Assembly: GCF_003399765.1 (NCBI RefSeq)
Contig: NZ_NFZV01000022.1
Coordinates: 1 to 64,000 of the forward strand
Direction: 5' to 3'
Origin: Alkalilimnicola ehrlichii
GTDB lineage: Bacteria; Pseudomonadota; Gammaproteobacteria; Nitrococcales; AK92
Length of the DNA: 64,000 bases
Every line of letters starts with the position of its first letter. Position 1 is the stretch's first letter. Below the pieces are notes generated by a model that was given only the letters and a program-made list of their open reading frames with translations, ran no database searches and was not told the origin of the DNA. The position numbers were made by a program, and so were the translations under genes. Positions 29,262-37,336 of the stretch are shown piece after piece.

Positions 29262-29921
29262 ATGCCGAGATCGAAATACGCAGAGGCCGTCGACGAGATC
29301 CAGAGCGCCCTGCGTCCGGTGTTGAAGGCCGAAGGCTTCAAGGTCCGTGCGCGAACATTCAACCGTGTTACGGAGGACGGCCTCACCCAGGTCGTCAGCA
29401 TTCAGATGGGAGCGTCGGATCCTCCGGGAACTACTTACATCCCAGGCCTCCGGGAAAACCTGCATGGACTCTTCACCGTCAATCTCGGAGTCTACGTTCC
29501 CGAAGTTGCCAGGCATCATGGTGGCGGCGAAGCGAAGTCCTGGGTTCAGGAGTACCACTGCTGCATACGTGCGCGTCTCGATGAAGCCTCCGGCGAAAAG
29601 CAGGACATCTGGTGGCACGCGCGGGCTGAAGATGCAGTGATCGCGGACGTCCGGCGTCGCCTCGACCAGGTGGGACTCCCGTTCCTCAATCGCTACTCAA
29701 GCCGGGAGAAGATCCTGGCTGAATGGCAAGACCGATCTGAGAACATGGGGGCAGGCGGTCCGCCACGGATCGTGATGGCGATCATTCTGGCCGAACATGG
29801 TCGAAAGGACGAAGCACGGGCACTGCTTGCCCTGCAGGTTCTTGAGACACGTAACCCTGGACATCCGGACTATGTGCGGAGACTCGCGAATCGTCTCAGC
29901 GTGGGAAGTCTGGACGGCTAA
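29262..29921 (+). CDS. DUF4304 domain protein
   Basis: A 219-residue protein whose N-terminal half (ALRPVLKAEGFKVRARTFNR, then a strand with VSIQMG) matches the pattern of DUF4304, a family of unknown function often carried in mobile cassettes. Start ATG 29262 follows a weak site (GAGTGAGCG); GTG 29253 is possible. It lies between repeat B and an attC site, as expected of a gene cassette. I see no catalytic motif. Confidence 0.7.
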   Translation: MPRSKYAEAVDEIQSALRPVLKAEGFKVRARTFNRVTEDGLTQVVSIQMGASDPPGTTYIPGLRENLHGLFTVNLGVYVPEVARHHGGGEAKSWVQEYHCCIRARLDEASGEKQDIWWHARAEDAVIADVRRRLDQVGLPFLNRYSSREKILAEWQDRSENMGAGGPPRIVMAIILAEHGRKDEARALLALQVLETRNPGHPDYVRRLANRLSVGSLDG

Positions 29922-29979
29922 CAACCGGTTGCAACGGACGGTCCGCTGCGCGGCCCGCCGCTGAACCGCAGCGTTATGC
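29916..29979 (+). repeat. attC-like recombination site
   Basis: Starts with GGCTAACAAC, overlapping the stop of the gene before, and ends with GCGTTATGC (R-box). A GC-rich inverted pair lies between (CGGTCCGCTGCGCGG region). Typical of an integron cassette end. Confidence 0.75.
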
Positions 29980-29994
29980 AATACGAGGTAAGAA

Positions 29995-30488
29995 ATGAAT
30001 AAAGGAGTATTGACATTTTCTGTGGAAAAATGGGGGCAGGTAAAACTACAAAGTCTCTTGAAGTTTCCCATGAGCGAAACGCCGTACTGCTTTCTGAAGA
30101 CGAGTGGCTTACGTCAGTTTATCCAGATAGCATTAAGACACTGGAAGATTACGTAAAATATGCTGGTCGACTCAAGCCTCAAATGAAGAAGCTGGCTCAG
30201 TCGATCTTGGCAGCAGGAACTAATGTGGTAATGAACTTTCCTGCAAATACAATTCCGCAAAGAGAGTGGTTTAAAAGCATTTTTTCTTAGATCCAGGCTC
30301 CTCACGAGCTAATTTACATCGACCAGCCAAATGAGATTTGCTTGGGGCAAATCGCAAAAAGGCGGATAGAGCAGCCGCAGAGAGCGGCAACAGATACGGA
30401 AGAGATGTTTGAGCTTGTTACAAAGTACTTTGTTGCCCCCACATCTGATGAAGGGTTCAACACAACCGTAATTGCGGCAAATGCATAA
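29995..30488 (+). pseudogene. P-loop ATPase cassette gene, doubly broken
   Basis: The frame starts with ATG 29995 (MNKGVLTF) and then needs one extra T in TTTT (about 30013-30016) to continue as a P-loop (GKMGAGKTT, at 30030). A second break is an in-frame TAG at about 30288-30290, after KSIFS; the same frame continues beyond to a stop at 30488 (LIYIDQPNE...). So the gene has a frameshift and a nonsense change. It resembles short AAA/P-loop ATPases common in integron cassettes. The in-frame stop cannot be explained by a lost base, so genuine decay is likely. Confidence 0.75.
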
Positions 30489-30567
30489 CAATCGCAGGCA
30501 CGGCGACGCCTTTTCCATTGCGGCTTCGCCTTCATTCCAAAGCCGCGCATACTGCGGGCGTTAAGAG
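30484..30567 (+). repeat. attC-like recombination site
   Basis: Begins with CATAACAATCGCAGG and ends with GGGCGTTAAGAG. The arms include CGGCGACGCC and an inverted GGCGTC-like region. It follows the broken ATPase gene, as a cassette end should. Confidence 0.75.
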
Positions 30568-30576
30568 GCAAAGACT

Positions 30577-30653
30577 GTGGAAATCGTTCCTCTGGCTAAT
30601 AAGAAGGAGTTCATTACTGAGTTGGCGGAACTTCACCATGCAGAATGTACGGA
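30577..30653 (+). pseudogene. 5' fragment of a GNAT-type acetyltransferase cassette gene
   Basis: From a GTG start the frame reads VEIVPLANKKEFITELAEL and HHAE, the typical N-terminus of GNAT acetyltransferase cassettes. It stops being coding exactly where palindromic repeat D copy 2 begins (after GCAGAATGTACGG). The rest of the gene is absent. Confidence 0.6.
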
Positions 30654-30745
30654 AAAGAGGACAGATTTATTATTCTCATTCTCCCGTCATCGCTTGGTAT
30701 GAGGTCGACGGCTTGACGGGCGAGTAAATAAATCTGTCCCCTTTT
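30651..30745 (+). repeat. Palindromic repeat D, copy 2
   Basis: Same element as at 25446, with the right end AATAAATCTGTCCCC. It interrupts the acetyltransferase fragment, which marks it as an insertion rather than an ancestral feature. Confidence 0.85.
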
Positions 30746-30788
30746 GCGCGTTAGCTCTTTTGCGAACGCGGGCATTAGCTGTAGTATT

Positions 30789-31367
30789 ATGAATATCGAA
30801 ACCCTTTCAGAAAAAGTATATGAAGACCTTAATGGTCGTATCACTTCTGTCGAGGACTCAGAGGGTATCGTTATCTATTTTCTGTGTGACGACTGGAACG
30901 GATTTTCCTCGTCTAGAGTATTCCAAATCCAATGCTTCGACGTTAAAGAAAGTGATATTCAACCTACATTCTCTGGTGGGGTATTGTTTACTGCCCAGCA
31001 CCCGTTGCTGTGGAACCATAACGAGACTCATGGCTATCTCTATTATTCGTCAGAGCCTGCTAACCGTTATGAAATTCTAGGTAGAGTCTGGGAGGCACAC
31101 GAAAAAGTCTTCGGTGGCTGGCGTCCATTAACTGACTACGCAAACACTTATCATGCAGGCCAGTTTATCGAGTTTTGCAAAGGTACCCATGGGCAATTGG
31201 CTCAGGGGCCGCGATCTGTTTTAGACGCTTACCAGTCAGCAGTTGCGGGGTTGCTTGAGACGAAATTTGTGGCATCTTTCACACCAGAAGGCGGCTACAA
31301 GGCGTTGGTCTTTGACACTTGTTTTGTAATCTGTAAATCAGTTGCAGTAACGGAACTTACCAGCTAA
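30789..31367 (+). CDS. Hypothetical protein, cassette gene
   Basis: A 192-residue protein from the ATG at 30789; an upstream GTG at 30744 is less likely because it is inside the end of repeat D. It has no signal peptide or membrane helix and no motif I recognise. Aromatic and Gly residues (GGVLFTAQHPLLWNHNE, FGGWRPLTDY) suggest a compact globular fold. It ends in the start of an attC-like site (CTAACCAGAGG). Confidence 0.5.
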   Translation: MNIETLSEKVYEDLNGRITSVEDSEGIVIYFLCDDWNGFSSSRVFQIQCFDVKESDIQPTFSGGVLFTAQHPLLWNHNETHGYLYYSSEPANRYEILGRVWEAHEKVFGGWRPLTDYANTYHAGQFIEFCKGTHGQLAQGPRSVLDAYQSAVAGLLETKFVASFTPEGGYKALVFDTCFVICKSVAVTELTS

Positions 31368-31415
31368 CCAGAGGCCTCAGTCGACCGGCTTTCCGCTGCC
31401 GCTCCAAACCAGCGG
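31364..31415 (+). repeat. Partial attC-like site (5' half)
   Basis: GCTAACCAGAGGCC follows the stop, then a GC-rich arm (CGGCTTTCCGCTGCCG). No matching GTTRRRY end was seen, so it looks truncated. Confidence 0.4.
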
Positions 31416-31419
31416 GGGG

Positions 31420-31790
31420 GAGGGGTCGACCTACGTAGGCTGCTGAACAAAAAAGAGAATAACCCCGAAGATGCGCGCTTTTCAGCGCTTAGCGGCTCCC
31501 TTTTGGGGGATCAATTGTTTCTCAAGGGCGAGCGCAGTCCGCGCTTAGCCGCCTGATTTCTGCCCCATAAACGGGGCGCTAAGCACGAAAAAGGTCCCGG
31601 CAAACCGGTGATTGATCCGAAGAATCAAAGGGTTCTGCAGGTCCGACCCCGGAGAGCCCCCGAAGAGCCAATGACAGTGGGACTTCTTTATGTAGAACCT
31701 CTTCGTCTCAGAGTACGAGAAAATTTTACTTCCGGCTGCTGATATTCGGGGGAGTAGTGGGGCGGCTCGCTCGTTCTGGAGGCATCTGAC
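31420..31790. other. Stretch without a gene
   Basis: No frame is supported on either strand. GC-rich inverted pieces, such as CGCGCTTTTCAGCGC and GCCCCATAAACGGGGC, hint at insertion-sequence or cassette debris. No family was recognised. Confidence 0.3.
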
Positions 31791-31795
31791 GAGCG

Positions 31796-31835
31796 AAAAA
31801 AAGCCCGACGTCGCATCGCGACTGCCGGGCTTTTT
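31796..31835. terminator. Bidirectional intrinsic terminator
   Basis: AAAAAAAGCCCG and CGGGCTTTTT form the base of a long stem with a short loop. T-runs exist for both strands. It lies just downstream of the RNA-binding protein gene on the minus strand. Confidence 0.8.
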
Positions 31836-31888
31836 GGTATCTGGGCGAAACGCGTCGTTAGCGCAAAGCGCCCAGGTCTACCTCGTGC

Positions 31889-32152
31889 TTACCAGCGCGA
31901 GGCGGACGGCTTGCGCTCTTCCGCTTCGTTGACGCGGAGATCGCGGCCGCCGAGGTTCTTGCCGTTGAGGCTGCGAATGGCCGCCTGCGCAGCGTCAGCA
32001 GCCATTTTCACAAAACCGAAGCCCCGTGCACGGCCCGTTTCGCGATCCGTCATCAGACGAACTTCGTCGACTTGGCCATGAACCGCGAACATGTCGCGAA
32101 CTTCTTCTTCGGTGGCAGTGAAAGGAAGGTTGCCGACGTAAATAGAGGTCAT
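31889..32152 (-). CDS. RRM-type RNA-binding protein
   Basis: An 87-residue protein that is one RNA recognition motif: RNP2 is IYVGNL, RNP1 is RGFGFVKM, with the usual helix-strand pattern between. Short single-RRM proteins of this type are often cold-inducible and bind single-stranded RNA. The start is ATG 32152; a longer frame from 32533 has no supporting features. No clear Shine-Dalgarno is seen and the 5' region of several hundred bases is free of genes, so a structured leader is possible. Confidence 0.9.
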   Translation of the reverse strand: MTSIYVGNLPFTATEEEVRDMFAVHGQVDEVRLMTDRETGRARGFGFVKMAADAAQAAIRSLNGKNLGGRDLRVNEAEERKPSASRW

Positions 32153-32491
32153 ATAGATAATCAAACTCGTAAAAGTAAGGCGGCATTTCGTTGAATCGAT
32201 GCGCCGCTGAGCAATCAGGGCGTACTCGGCTGGCCTGGAAACCCCATGCATGGGCAGGCGGCCGGATAGACCCGCATGATCGAGACCAGTTGTTCTTGGG
32301 AAATCCGAGAAAGGCGAGGCGGGAAGCCTCGAAACCGAGAAGGGATCGCGAAAGAATCGGTAGCGAACGGAAGTTAACATACCCGCATTCGCTAGCAGTT
32401 GCAATGCTCGATTTGAAAACGATGATGCCATTCCGCGCTCAAGGCGACGCGTTGGGCGCTCGAAGGAACCCTGATGGCGATGACGACAGCA

Positions 32492-32573
32492 GCAGGACAC
32501 CCAGCCAACCGCCCACGGCTCGCTGAGTGACAAAGGCGGTTCGCTTAGCGCATTGGGTGTCCCGCGAAGCTCG
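32492..32573 (+). repeat. Hairpin repeat A, copy 3
   Basis: Ends GGACACCC and GGGTGTCC, tail CGCGAAGCTC. It sits between the RNA-binding protein leader and the MFS gene end. Confidence 0.85.
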
Positions 32574-32584
32574 AGGAGGCGGCC

Positions 32585-33607
32585 TTAGGACAACGCGCCT
32601 TGAGGTTCTCCGGGGGGCACGTCCGCCTTATCCAAAACGGCATTATTGATTATCCACTGCACCACAGCAGCCCCAACTGGAAACAGCAGGATCGCCAAGG
32701 CGCACATGACTCCCGTTTTTATTGCCGGTGGTTGCCCCTGCGCTTGCCGGGTTTCGCGTAGCGTTTCGAACAGTTTGACTAGCAATACTGCCGCAGCGAA
32801 GGGAACGAACAGCGCTGCCAGGGTTGCCGCCCAAGGGGCGGGGATTTTGGCCGGCGCGGCGACGCTGGTCGCTTCTCCGTGAACCCGGTACAGCCAATAG
32901 AAAGCATAGAACGGTACTAGGCACAGCAAGGCAACGGCGATCGGATGACGGTGCTGGGGAATTAAGGCCGTATGGCGTTGCGGTGGTGCTTCATCGAATA
33001 AGGTCCGTTTGACGGGAATGAGAAAGAGCAAGCCCAGGGCGGCTACTGTTGCTGTCCAATAGGCGAGGAGGGCGTCGTCAGGGGCGGATATCGAGTCGAT
33101 GCTATCCAATAGCGCCCGGCTGATGCTGGGGGTTGGGACTTGTTGAATAAACAAGGCAATCCCGAAAAGTATGGCGAATGCCTCGGTGCCGGCGCGCCCA
33201 CCGGCTAGGATAGCCGGTACGGCGAGAAGTATCGCTGTGCCGGCAAGGCCTAGGCAGAAGAAGCTTACCCCTAGCAACAGCACCGATTCGTGGCTGACTA
33301 CTCCTAGAGTGGACGCGGAAATCACTTGTACACCTCCGAGGGTGGCCAAGCCCCATAATGGTTGCGACCGGGTCGCGAGCCACCCGGCTAACAGGCCGAT
33401 GCCGCTGCCGAAATAAAGTAAGGAGTAAGCGCTTTGCAGTGACAACAACGCCGACGAGGAGTTGCGTAGGCCTACGTCCACGGGAAGAAGGTACTGCATC
33501 CTCATCGCAATCAGCGCGAAGAGGAGAAAGCCCAGCAGGCCCCAGAATTGGTAAACGCTAATCTGATCCGCCCAATTCCATTCTGGTTTGTTGGCTCCTA
33601 TGCTCAT
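32585..33607 (-). CDS. MFS-like integral membrane protein
   Basis: A 340-residue protein from ATG 33607 (GAAGGAAC ribosome site) with about 9-11 hydrophobic helices, beginning YQFWGLLGFLLFALIAM. The spacing and loops resemble a major facilitator-type transporter, but no diagnostic motif such as the GxxxDRxGRR loop was found, so the family is not certain. The longer frame from 33706 adds a non-hydrophobic leader and is not preferred. It ends in a soluble tail (VPPGEPQGALS). Confidence 0.55.
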   Translation of the reverse strand: MSIGANKPEWNWADQISVYQFWGLLGFLLFALIAMRMQYLLPVDVGLRNSSSALLSLQSAYSLLYFGSGIGLLAGWLATRSQPLWGLATLGGVQVISASTLGVVSHESVLLLGVSFFCLGLAGTAILLAVPAILAGGRAGTEAFAILFGIALFIQQVPTPSISRALLDSIDSISAPDDALLAYWTATVAALGLLFLIPVKRTLFDEAPPQRHTALIPQHRHPIAVALLCLVPFYAFYWLYRVHGEATSVAAPAKIPAPWAATLAALFVPFAAAVLLVKLFETLRETRQAQGQPPAIKTGVMCALAILLFPVGAAVVQWIINNAVLDKADVPPGEPQGALS

Positions 33608-34023
33608 TCTTATTTCTGTTCCTTCTAAATAACGTGAGCGTTTAACGGGCTGCGCAGCAAAGGCGGTGGCGGCCGTCAGCGGTGCTGCGCTCGCGCTCCT
33701 TGTCATCGACTGTTCTCGATCTTCTCGGCAGCTGCTGCCACGCCCGGCGTGCGGACTCGTCGGGGTGCGAACTTTTGTTAAGGGACACTAGCAGAATGGA
33801 GGAGGCAACTGAAGGAGCAGCGGGAGCAAAATAACAGGCAAGGAGATCGGCTTGGCCGCTTTACGCCAGTCGACGCCTATTACTCTCACCGAGCGAGTCA
33901 TGGCACCATAAGCGGGTGCTGCGACAAGAATAAAGATGCTAGAGAAGCATGACGATGATGGGGCCGATAATGCACAGTCTCGATGCCGATTCGCCGATGC
34001 GTACCGATTAAGCCATCAGATAG
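33608..34023. other. Stretch without a gene
   Basis: About 415 bp between the MFS-like gene and the truncated repeat A. No frame is supported on either strand, and no convincing promoter or terminator was seen. Confidence 0.3.
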
Positions 34024-34046
34024 CAGCAGGACACCCAGCCAGCCGT
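34024..34046 (+). repeat. Truncated repeat A (left end only)
   Basis: AGCAGGACACCCAGCCAGCC, the left arm of hairpin repeat A, joined directly to repeat B. The hairpin is incomplete. Confidence 0.7.
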
Positions 34047-34048
34047 CC

Positions 34049-34109
34049 GGAATCATGAAGCGCGCGGTTTTTGGCATCATAGGGCGCGCTGTCTAATCAC
34101 TGTTATAAC
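34049..34109 (+). repeat. Repeat B, copy 2
   Basis: GGAATCATGAAGCGCGCGG through CTGTTATAAC. Same core as copy 1. It lies just upstream of the small gene at 34123, as expected of a cassette boundary. Confidence 0.65.
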
Positions 34110-34122
34110 CCAAGGAGATCCT

Positions 34123-34482
34123 GTGCTGGTCTGGGATGAGACAGATGTATTAACCGTGCTTGAGGTAATTCCGGAAGTGGAGGGCGACGGCATTTGGCAT
34201 AGGTACGTAGTTCAAAGGCATGGAATTGAGCTTACTGTCACTATCTACCAATATGACGCTGATGTCTGGTTTGAAATGCGATCATTAGGCATTGAAAAGC
34301 CAATTTTCTCCATGCGGATTATCGATTGCCCTGGTATAGCTCGCAAGCTCGACTCTACTGGCGAGTATTTGGAGTTTGCTGCGTCAAAGTGTTTCGGGTC
34401 GCGCTATGACGGGGAGCAAACAATACCTTATGGTGCCCGTGTATACGCTAGGCCTACGATCAACGTGGCACTGTTCGGGTAG
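34123..34482 (+). CDS. Hypothetical protein, cassette gene
   Basis: A 119-residue protein starting at GTG with a clear AAGGAG site. It has no recognised family. It is alternating in character (FEMRSLGIEKP) and has no membrane helix. Immediately preceded by repeat B, so a mobile cassette is inferred. Confidence 0.5.
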   Translation: MLVWDETDVLTVLEVIPEVEGDGIWHRYVVQRHGIELTVTIYQYDADVWFEMRSLGIEKPIFSMRIIDCPGIARKLDSTGEYLEFAASKCFGSRYDGEQTIPYGARVYARPTINVALFG

Positions 34483-34488
34483 TTTATA

Positions 34489-34568
34489 ATAAGTCGATTA
34501 AGTTCGTTCCGGCCTGGCGGCCTACACCGGACGCCCCTGCCGGGCCGCCGCTTATCATTGGCGTTAGG
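34489..34568 (+). repeat. Probable attC-like site
   Basis: Ends in GGCGTTAGGC after the arm CCGGGCCGCC, with an inverted GGCGGCCTACACCGG arm. The left end is less clear. Confidence 0.45.
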
Positions 34569-34582
34569 CCCTTGGAGAAGAG

Positions 34583-34708
34583 ATGCTGCATCACCTGAAA
34601 GCATGGGCTGACCAAGCGACTCCTCGCTTACGGGAGCAGCATCTGAGCTGTCAGTTCTCAGGCGTACTCGGTGATGAGAAGTCAGAAGAAAACGTGACTT
34701 CAACTTAG
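34583..34708 (+). CDS. Short ORF in cassette position (41 residues)
   Basis: MLHHLKAWADQATPRLREQH onwards, with GGAG upstream. It follows an attC-like end, as a cassette gene would. It may be a remnant, since nothing else supports coding. Confidence 0.3.
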   Translation: MLHHLKAWADQATPRLREQHLSCQFSGVLGDEKSEENVTST

Positions 34709-34743
34709 AAGTGCAACAAGACCAGTTGGGCGGAAGGTGAGCA

Positions 34744-35172
34744 ATGGTAGGTAACGAAGAAAAATACCGCCGCATGGCACTTCGCCGCGCCGAAGGGTAC
34801 CGCGAGCCGTCGCCGCCGAAGCGTCCGGTGGCGGCTGCGGAGAGCTACCTCGTAGCCCATGCGTGCTTTACGTGCCGCAAGAGTTTCAAGGTTCATCCGC
34901 GCGAGGAAGGCAAGGCAAAGTGCCCATCGTGTGCAGGTGAGCTTCACGTTATGGGGCGCTCGTTTAAAGCTCCGCCGATGAAGGACAAAGAGCAATGGAT
35001 GAAGGTTCAGGCGCTCTTTGCGCATGGGCTCAGGTTCTTCAGTTACCGTAGCTATCCCGGGGCGCCGAAGTTGCCAGCTCGGTTCAAAGAGGTTGAGCGC
35101 TTTGTAGCTGAGCATCCGAACCATCCGTTTCGGGTGGCTGAGCCCAACATCCGCTTGCAGCCGACGGGCTAA
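34744..35172 (+). CDS. Zinc-ribbon hypothetical protein
   Basis: A 142-residue protein with two Cys pairs (HACFTCRKSFK and KCPSCAGEL), a zinc-ribbon arrangement. The rest is helical and basic. Ribosome site AAGGTGAG precedes the ATG. I recall similar proteins in integron cassette arrays, but their function is unknown. The stop is followed by GGCTAACGCC, an attC-like start. Confidence 0.65.
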   Translation: MVGNEEKYRRMALRRAEGYREPSPPKRPVAAAESYLVAHACFTCRKSFKVHPREEGKAKCPSCAGELHVMGRSFKAPPMKDKEQWMKVQALFAHGLRFFSYRSYPGAPKLPARFKEVERFVAEHPNHPFRVAEPNIRLQPTG

Positions 35173-35205
35173 CGCCCGCGGCTGAAGCGGAGCGTGTGTG
35201 CCACT
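35168..35205 (+). repeat. Partial attC-like site
   Basis: GGCTAACGCCCGCGGCTGAAGC begins at the stop of the zinc-ribbon gene. No clear GTTRRRY end is seen. Likely truncated. Confidence 0.35.
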
Positions 35206-35220
35206 CATAAGGTGTTGCTT

Positions 35221-35766
35221 ATGACTGCGCCCCGTGAGCTTGCTGAGCAAGTTCTGGCTACGGCCAAACCGAGAACCTTATACAGCGCTCTTTTCAATAT
35301 GGCGAATGCGTACAACCAAGCAGCTGAATCCGCCTGGAGGTCAATAGAGAGTACCGGCAATGCGGACTTTGCCGGACCAGCAATAATGTGTAGGAGCTTT
35401 GCCATTGAGCTTCTCTTGAAGTTCTTCATTGCGGCTCAGTCCCCTGACAAGAGATTCAAAGAGCTCAAGGCCGCAGGCGTCAATCTACGGGGCCATACGT
35501 ATTCCTCGCTCTTCGACCGCATAGATCCCACTGTGCAGCAGGCCATTGCGGACGCCTATTCACAACAATCAGGAAAGTCAGTAGACGTGGCGGGCTTGCG
35601 AGGCCTTCTTGTCTCGTTAGGTGATGAGCCATTTGTGACTTGGCGATATGTTTATGAAGCTGAAGCCACTAGCCATATCGATCCTCGTCTTCTGGCTTCA
35701 GTGACCCAAGCTCTCGGTGTTGCCGCGCAAAGTATTGTCCGCTCCTTGCGTTCAAGACCGGCATGA
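35221..35766 (+). CDS. HEPN-like hypothetical protein
   Basis: A 181-residue all-helical protein. The stretch SFAIELLLKFFIAAQSP followed later by GHTYSSLFDRI is like HEPN-superfamily proteins that bind or cut RNA. The catalytic Rx4-6H motif was not seen with confidence. The start ATG 35221 has AAGGTG eight bases before it. It lies between attC-like sites, so it is a cassette gene. Confidence 0.5.
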   Translation: MTAPRELAEQVLATAKPRTLYSALFNMANAYNQAAESAWRSIESTGNADFAGPAIMCRSFAIELLLKFFIAAQSPDKRFKELKAAGVNLRGHTYSSLFDRIDPTVQQAIADAYSQQSGKSVDVAGLRGLLVSLGDEPFVTWRYVYEAEATSHIDPRLLASVTQALGVAAQSIVRSLRSRPA

Positions 35767-35775
35767 CCACTAAGG

Positions 35776-35845
35776 TATCTAACAACAGATTGCAGTGGGA
35801 CGTCCTCGCCTTCGGCGAGACTGCCACTGAACCAGGGCGTTAAAT
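35776..35845 (+). repeat. attC-like recombination site
   Basis: TATCTAACAACAG to GGGCGTTAAATA. The arms CGTCCTCGCC and GGCGAGACTGCC are inverted. Typical cassette end. Confidence 0.7.
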
Positions 35846-35849
35846 ATCC

Positions 35850-36167
35850 ATGAGTAACCAGATTATGAATCAGCTTCAGATCTCGATCGAAAACCACCTC
35901 AGAGAACTGGAAGCGAGAGGCGACATTGTCATTACAACGCCGACGATATCTCCCATAGTGGATGGGCTAGTCTCGTCCTTGCGACACACTTACGAAGGTA
36001 TGTACGGGGAAGGCGCGTTTACAACATCGGAATTAGAGGCAATATATAGCCTCATTTTTGAGGCGGTTCATGACGAAAGGTTCTTTGATTGGGAGAAGCC
36101 AACGCTAACTGGAATGACAAAGGATCAATTCGAGGCACTGGGGCGCAAGATTCGTGATCTTACGTAA
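35850..36167 (+). CDS. Hypothetical protein, cassette gene
   Basis: A 105-residue, mainly helical protein. No recognised family, no membrane helix. It starts five bases after the attC-like end, leaving little room for a ribosome site, as happens in cassettes. Confidence 0.5.
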   Translation: MSNQIMNQLQISIENHLRELEARGDIVITTPTISPIVDGLVSSLRHTYEGMYGEGAFTTSELEAIYSLIFEAVHDERFFDWEKPTLTGMTKDQFEALGRKIRDLT

Positions 36168-36168
36168 A

Positions 36169-36241
36169 TATTTAACAAGTTGCTGCACGCGGGTAAGTTA
36201 CTCGCTGCGCTCGCAATTTACCGGTGAGCAAAGCGTTATGA
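36169..36241 (+). repeat. attC-like recombination site
   Basis: ATTTAACAAG to AAGCGTTATG. The arms GCGAGCGC-like and GCTGCGCTCGC form a stem. Good attC candidate. Confidence 0.7.
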
Positions 36242-36258
36242 GCAAGTGAGAGTCTTAG

Positions 36259-36549
36259 ATGTTTAAGAACCTATTCAAGAAAAAGGGCAGCGAGAAAGAG
36301 CAGGATGAGCCACTGGTGCCAACACCAATACCAGCTCTTGTCGCTGTGTTGCTCAACAAAGAACGAGAGAAAGGCTCACCCCTTACCAAGAGCGAGGTTC
36401 TTGAAATCCGAGACAATGCGGTTTGCATGATGCTCCCATTGTCGGCGAAGCAGAAAATGGAAGAGTCCAGAGGCTATCCCGATATAGATCCAGAGTTTGC
36501 TTGGGAGCACTGGCAAGAGGCAAGAGTGCAGCTCGGCCAAGGCTCATAA
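36259..36549 (+). CDS. Hypothetical protein, cassette gene
   Basis: A 96-residue protein with a basic N-terminus (MFKNLFKKKGSEKE) and a helical middle. No recognised family. The stop lies just inside the next attC-like site, a common cassette feature. Confidence 0.5.
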   Translation: MFKNLFKKKGSEKEQDEPLVPTPIPALVAVLLNKEREKGSPLTKSEVLEIRDNAVCMMLPLSAKQKMEESRGYPDIDPEFAWEHWQEARVQLGQGS

Positions 36550-36705
36550 CCATGCGCTCAAACTCGTTCCGGCCCCTGCAGGGCCTGCACTGAAACAATG
36601 GGACACCCAGCCAGCCGCCCTCGGCTCACGGAGTAGCAAAAGGCGGTTCACTTGGCGCATTGGGTGCCCGCGAAGCTCCGCACCCCAAAGCCGGGCATTA
36701 GGCAT
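36544..36705 (+). repeat. attC-like site interrupted by repeat A
   Basis: The left half CATAACCATGCGCTC with the arm GGCCCCTGCAGGGCC is separated from the right end GGGCATTAGGC by hairpin repeat A copy 4. Removing the repeat gives one ordinary attC of about 80 bp. Confidence 0.65.
36597..36677 (+). repeat. Hairpin repeat A, copy 4
   Basis: GGGACACCC to GGGTGCCC. It is inserted in an attC-like site. Confidence 0.85.
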
Positions 36706-36713
36706 TCACAACC

Positions 36714-37291
36714 ATGAGCAAACGCATTCTTGTAGTCCTTGGCCACCCCAATAACGACAGCTTCTGCGGTGCCATCGCTAACTCCTACATTGAGGGAGCC
36801 AAGGCAGCCGGTAATGAAGTTCAACTGATTTCCGTTGGTGACCTGTCTTTTGACCCGGTGCTCCACAAGGGCTACATCTCTATTCAGGAACTTGAGCCCG
36901 ATTTGGTGGCTGGACAAACTGCAATCACTTGGGCGCAGCATATCGTTTTCGTATATCCCATTTGGTGGGGTGCTATGCCTGCTTTGCTCAAAGGCTTCAT
37001 TGATCGAATTTTTTGCCAGGCTTTGCCTTCAAGTACCGGAAAGATTCACAGTTCTGGGATCGCCTGCTTTCAGGCCGCTCAGCTCACCTGCTCGTTACAA
37101 TGGACATGCCGCCTTGGTATTTCCGCTGGGTATATCGCATGCCGGGGCATAATCAAATGAAACGCACCATTCTCGAATTCAGCGGCATCAAACCTGTGGC
37201 CGTTTCGAGCTTTGGCCCCATCAGGGGCTCAAGCCAACAAAAACGGGAGAAATGGCTTGCCCAGGCAAATGTATATGGCCGCCGGGCCTAA
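36714..37291 (+). CDS. Flavodoxin-like NAD(P)H dehydrogenase (quinone), frameshifted
   Basis: About 193 residues if one base is restored. ILVVLGHPNNDSFCGAIANS matches the FMN-binding start of quinone reductase/flavodoxin-like fold proteins, and IVFVYPIWWGAMPALLKGFIDRI is the second signature. The frame breaks in a run of six T at 37009-37014; one more T lets GFAFKYRKDSQFWD follow. Without it the protein ends at 37160. The stop at 37291 is followed by an attC-like arm. Confidence 0.8.
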
Positions 37292-37335
37292 CCACTCGTT
37301 CCAGCGGGCGCCCGTACCGGGCGCCGCTGGCCGAT
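37287..37335 (+). repeat. attC-like arm, truncated at the end of the hydrolase gene
   Basis: GGCCTAACCACTC, then GGGCGCCCGTACCGGGCGCC, an inverted arm. The right R-box is absent and the opposite-strand hydrolase gene ends two bases later. Confidence 0.5.
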
Positions 37336-37336
37336 C

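Noticed and set aside
31889-32533. 214-residue version of the RRM protein
   Set aside because: The extra N-terminal sequence crosses repeat A and shows no domain; the RRM begins at ATG 32152.
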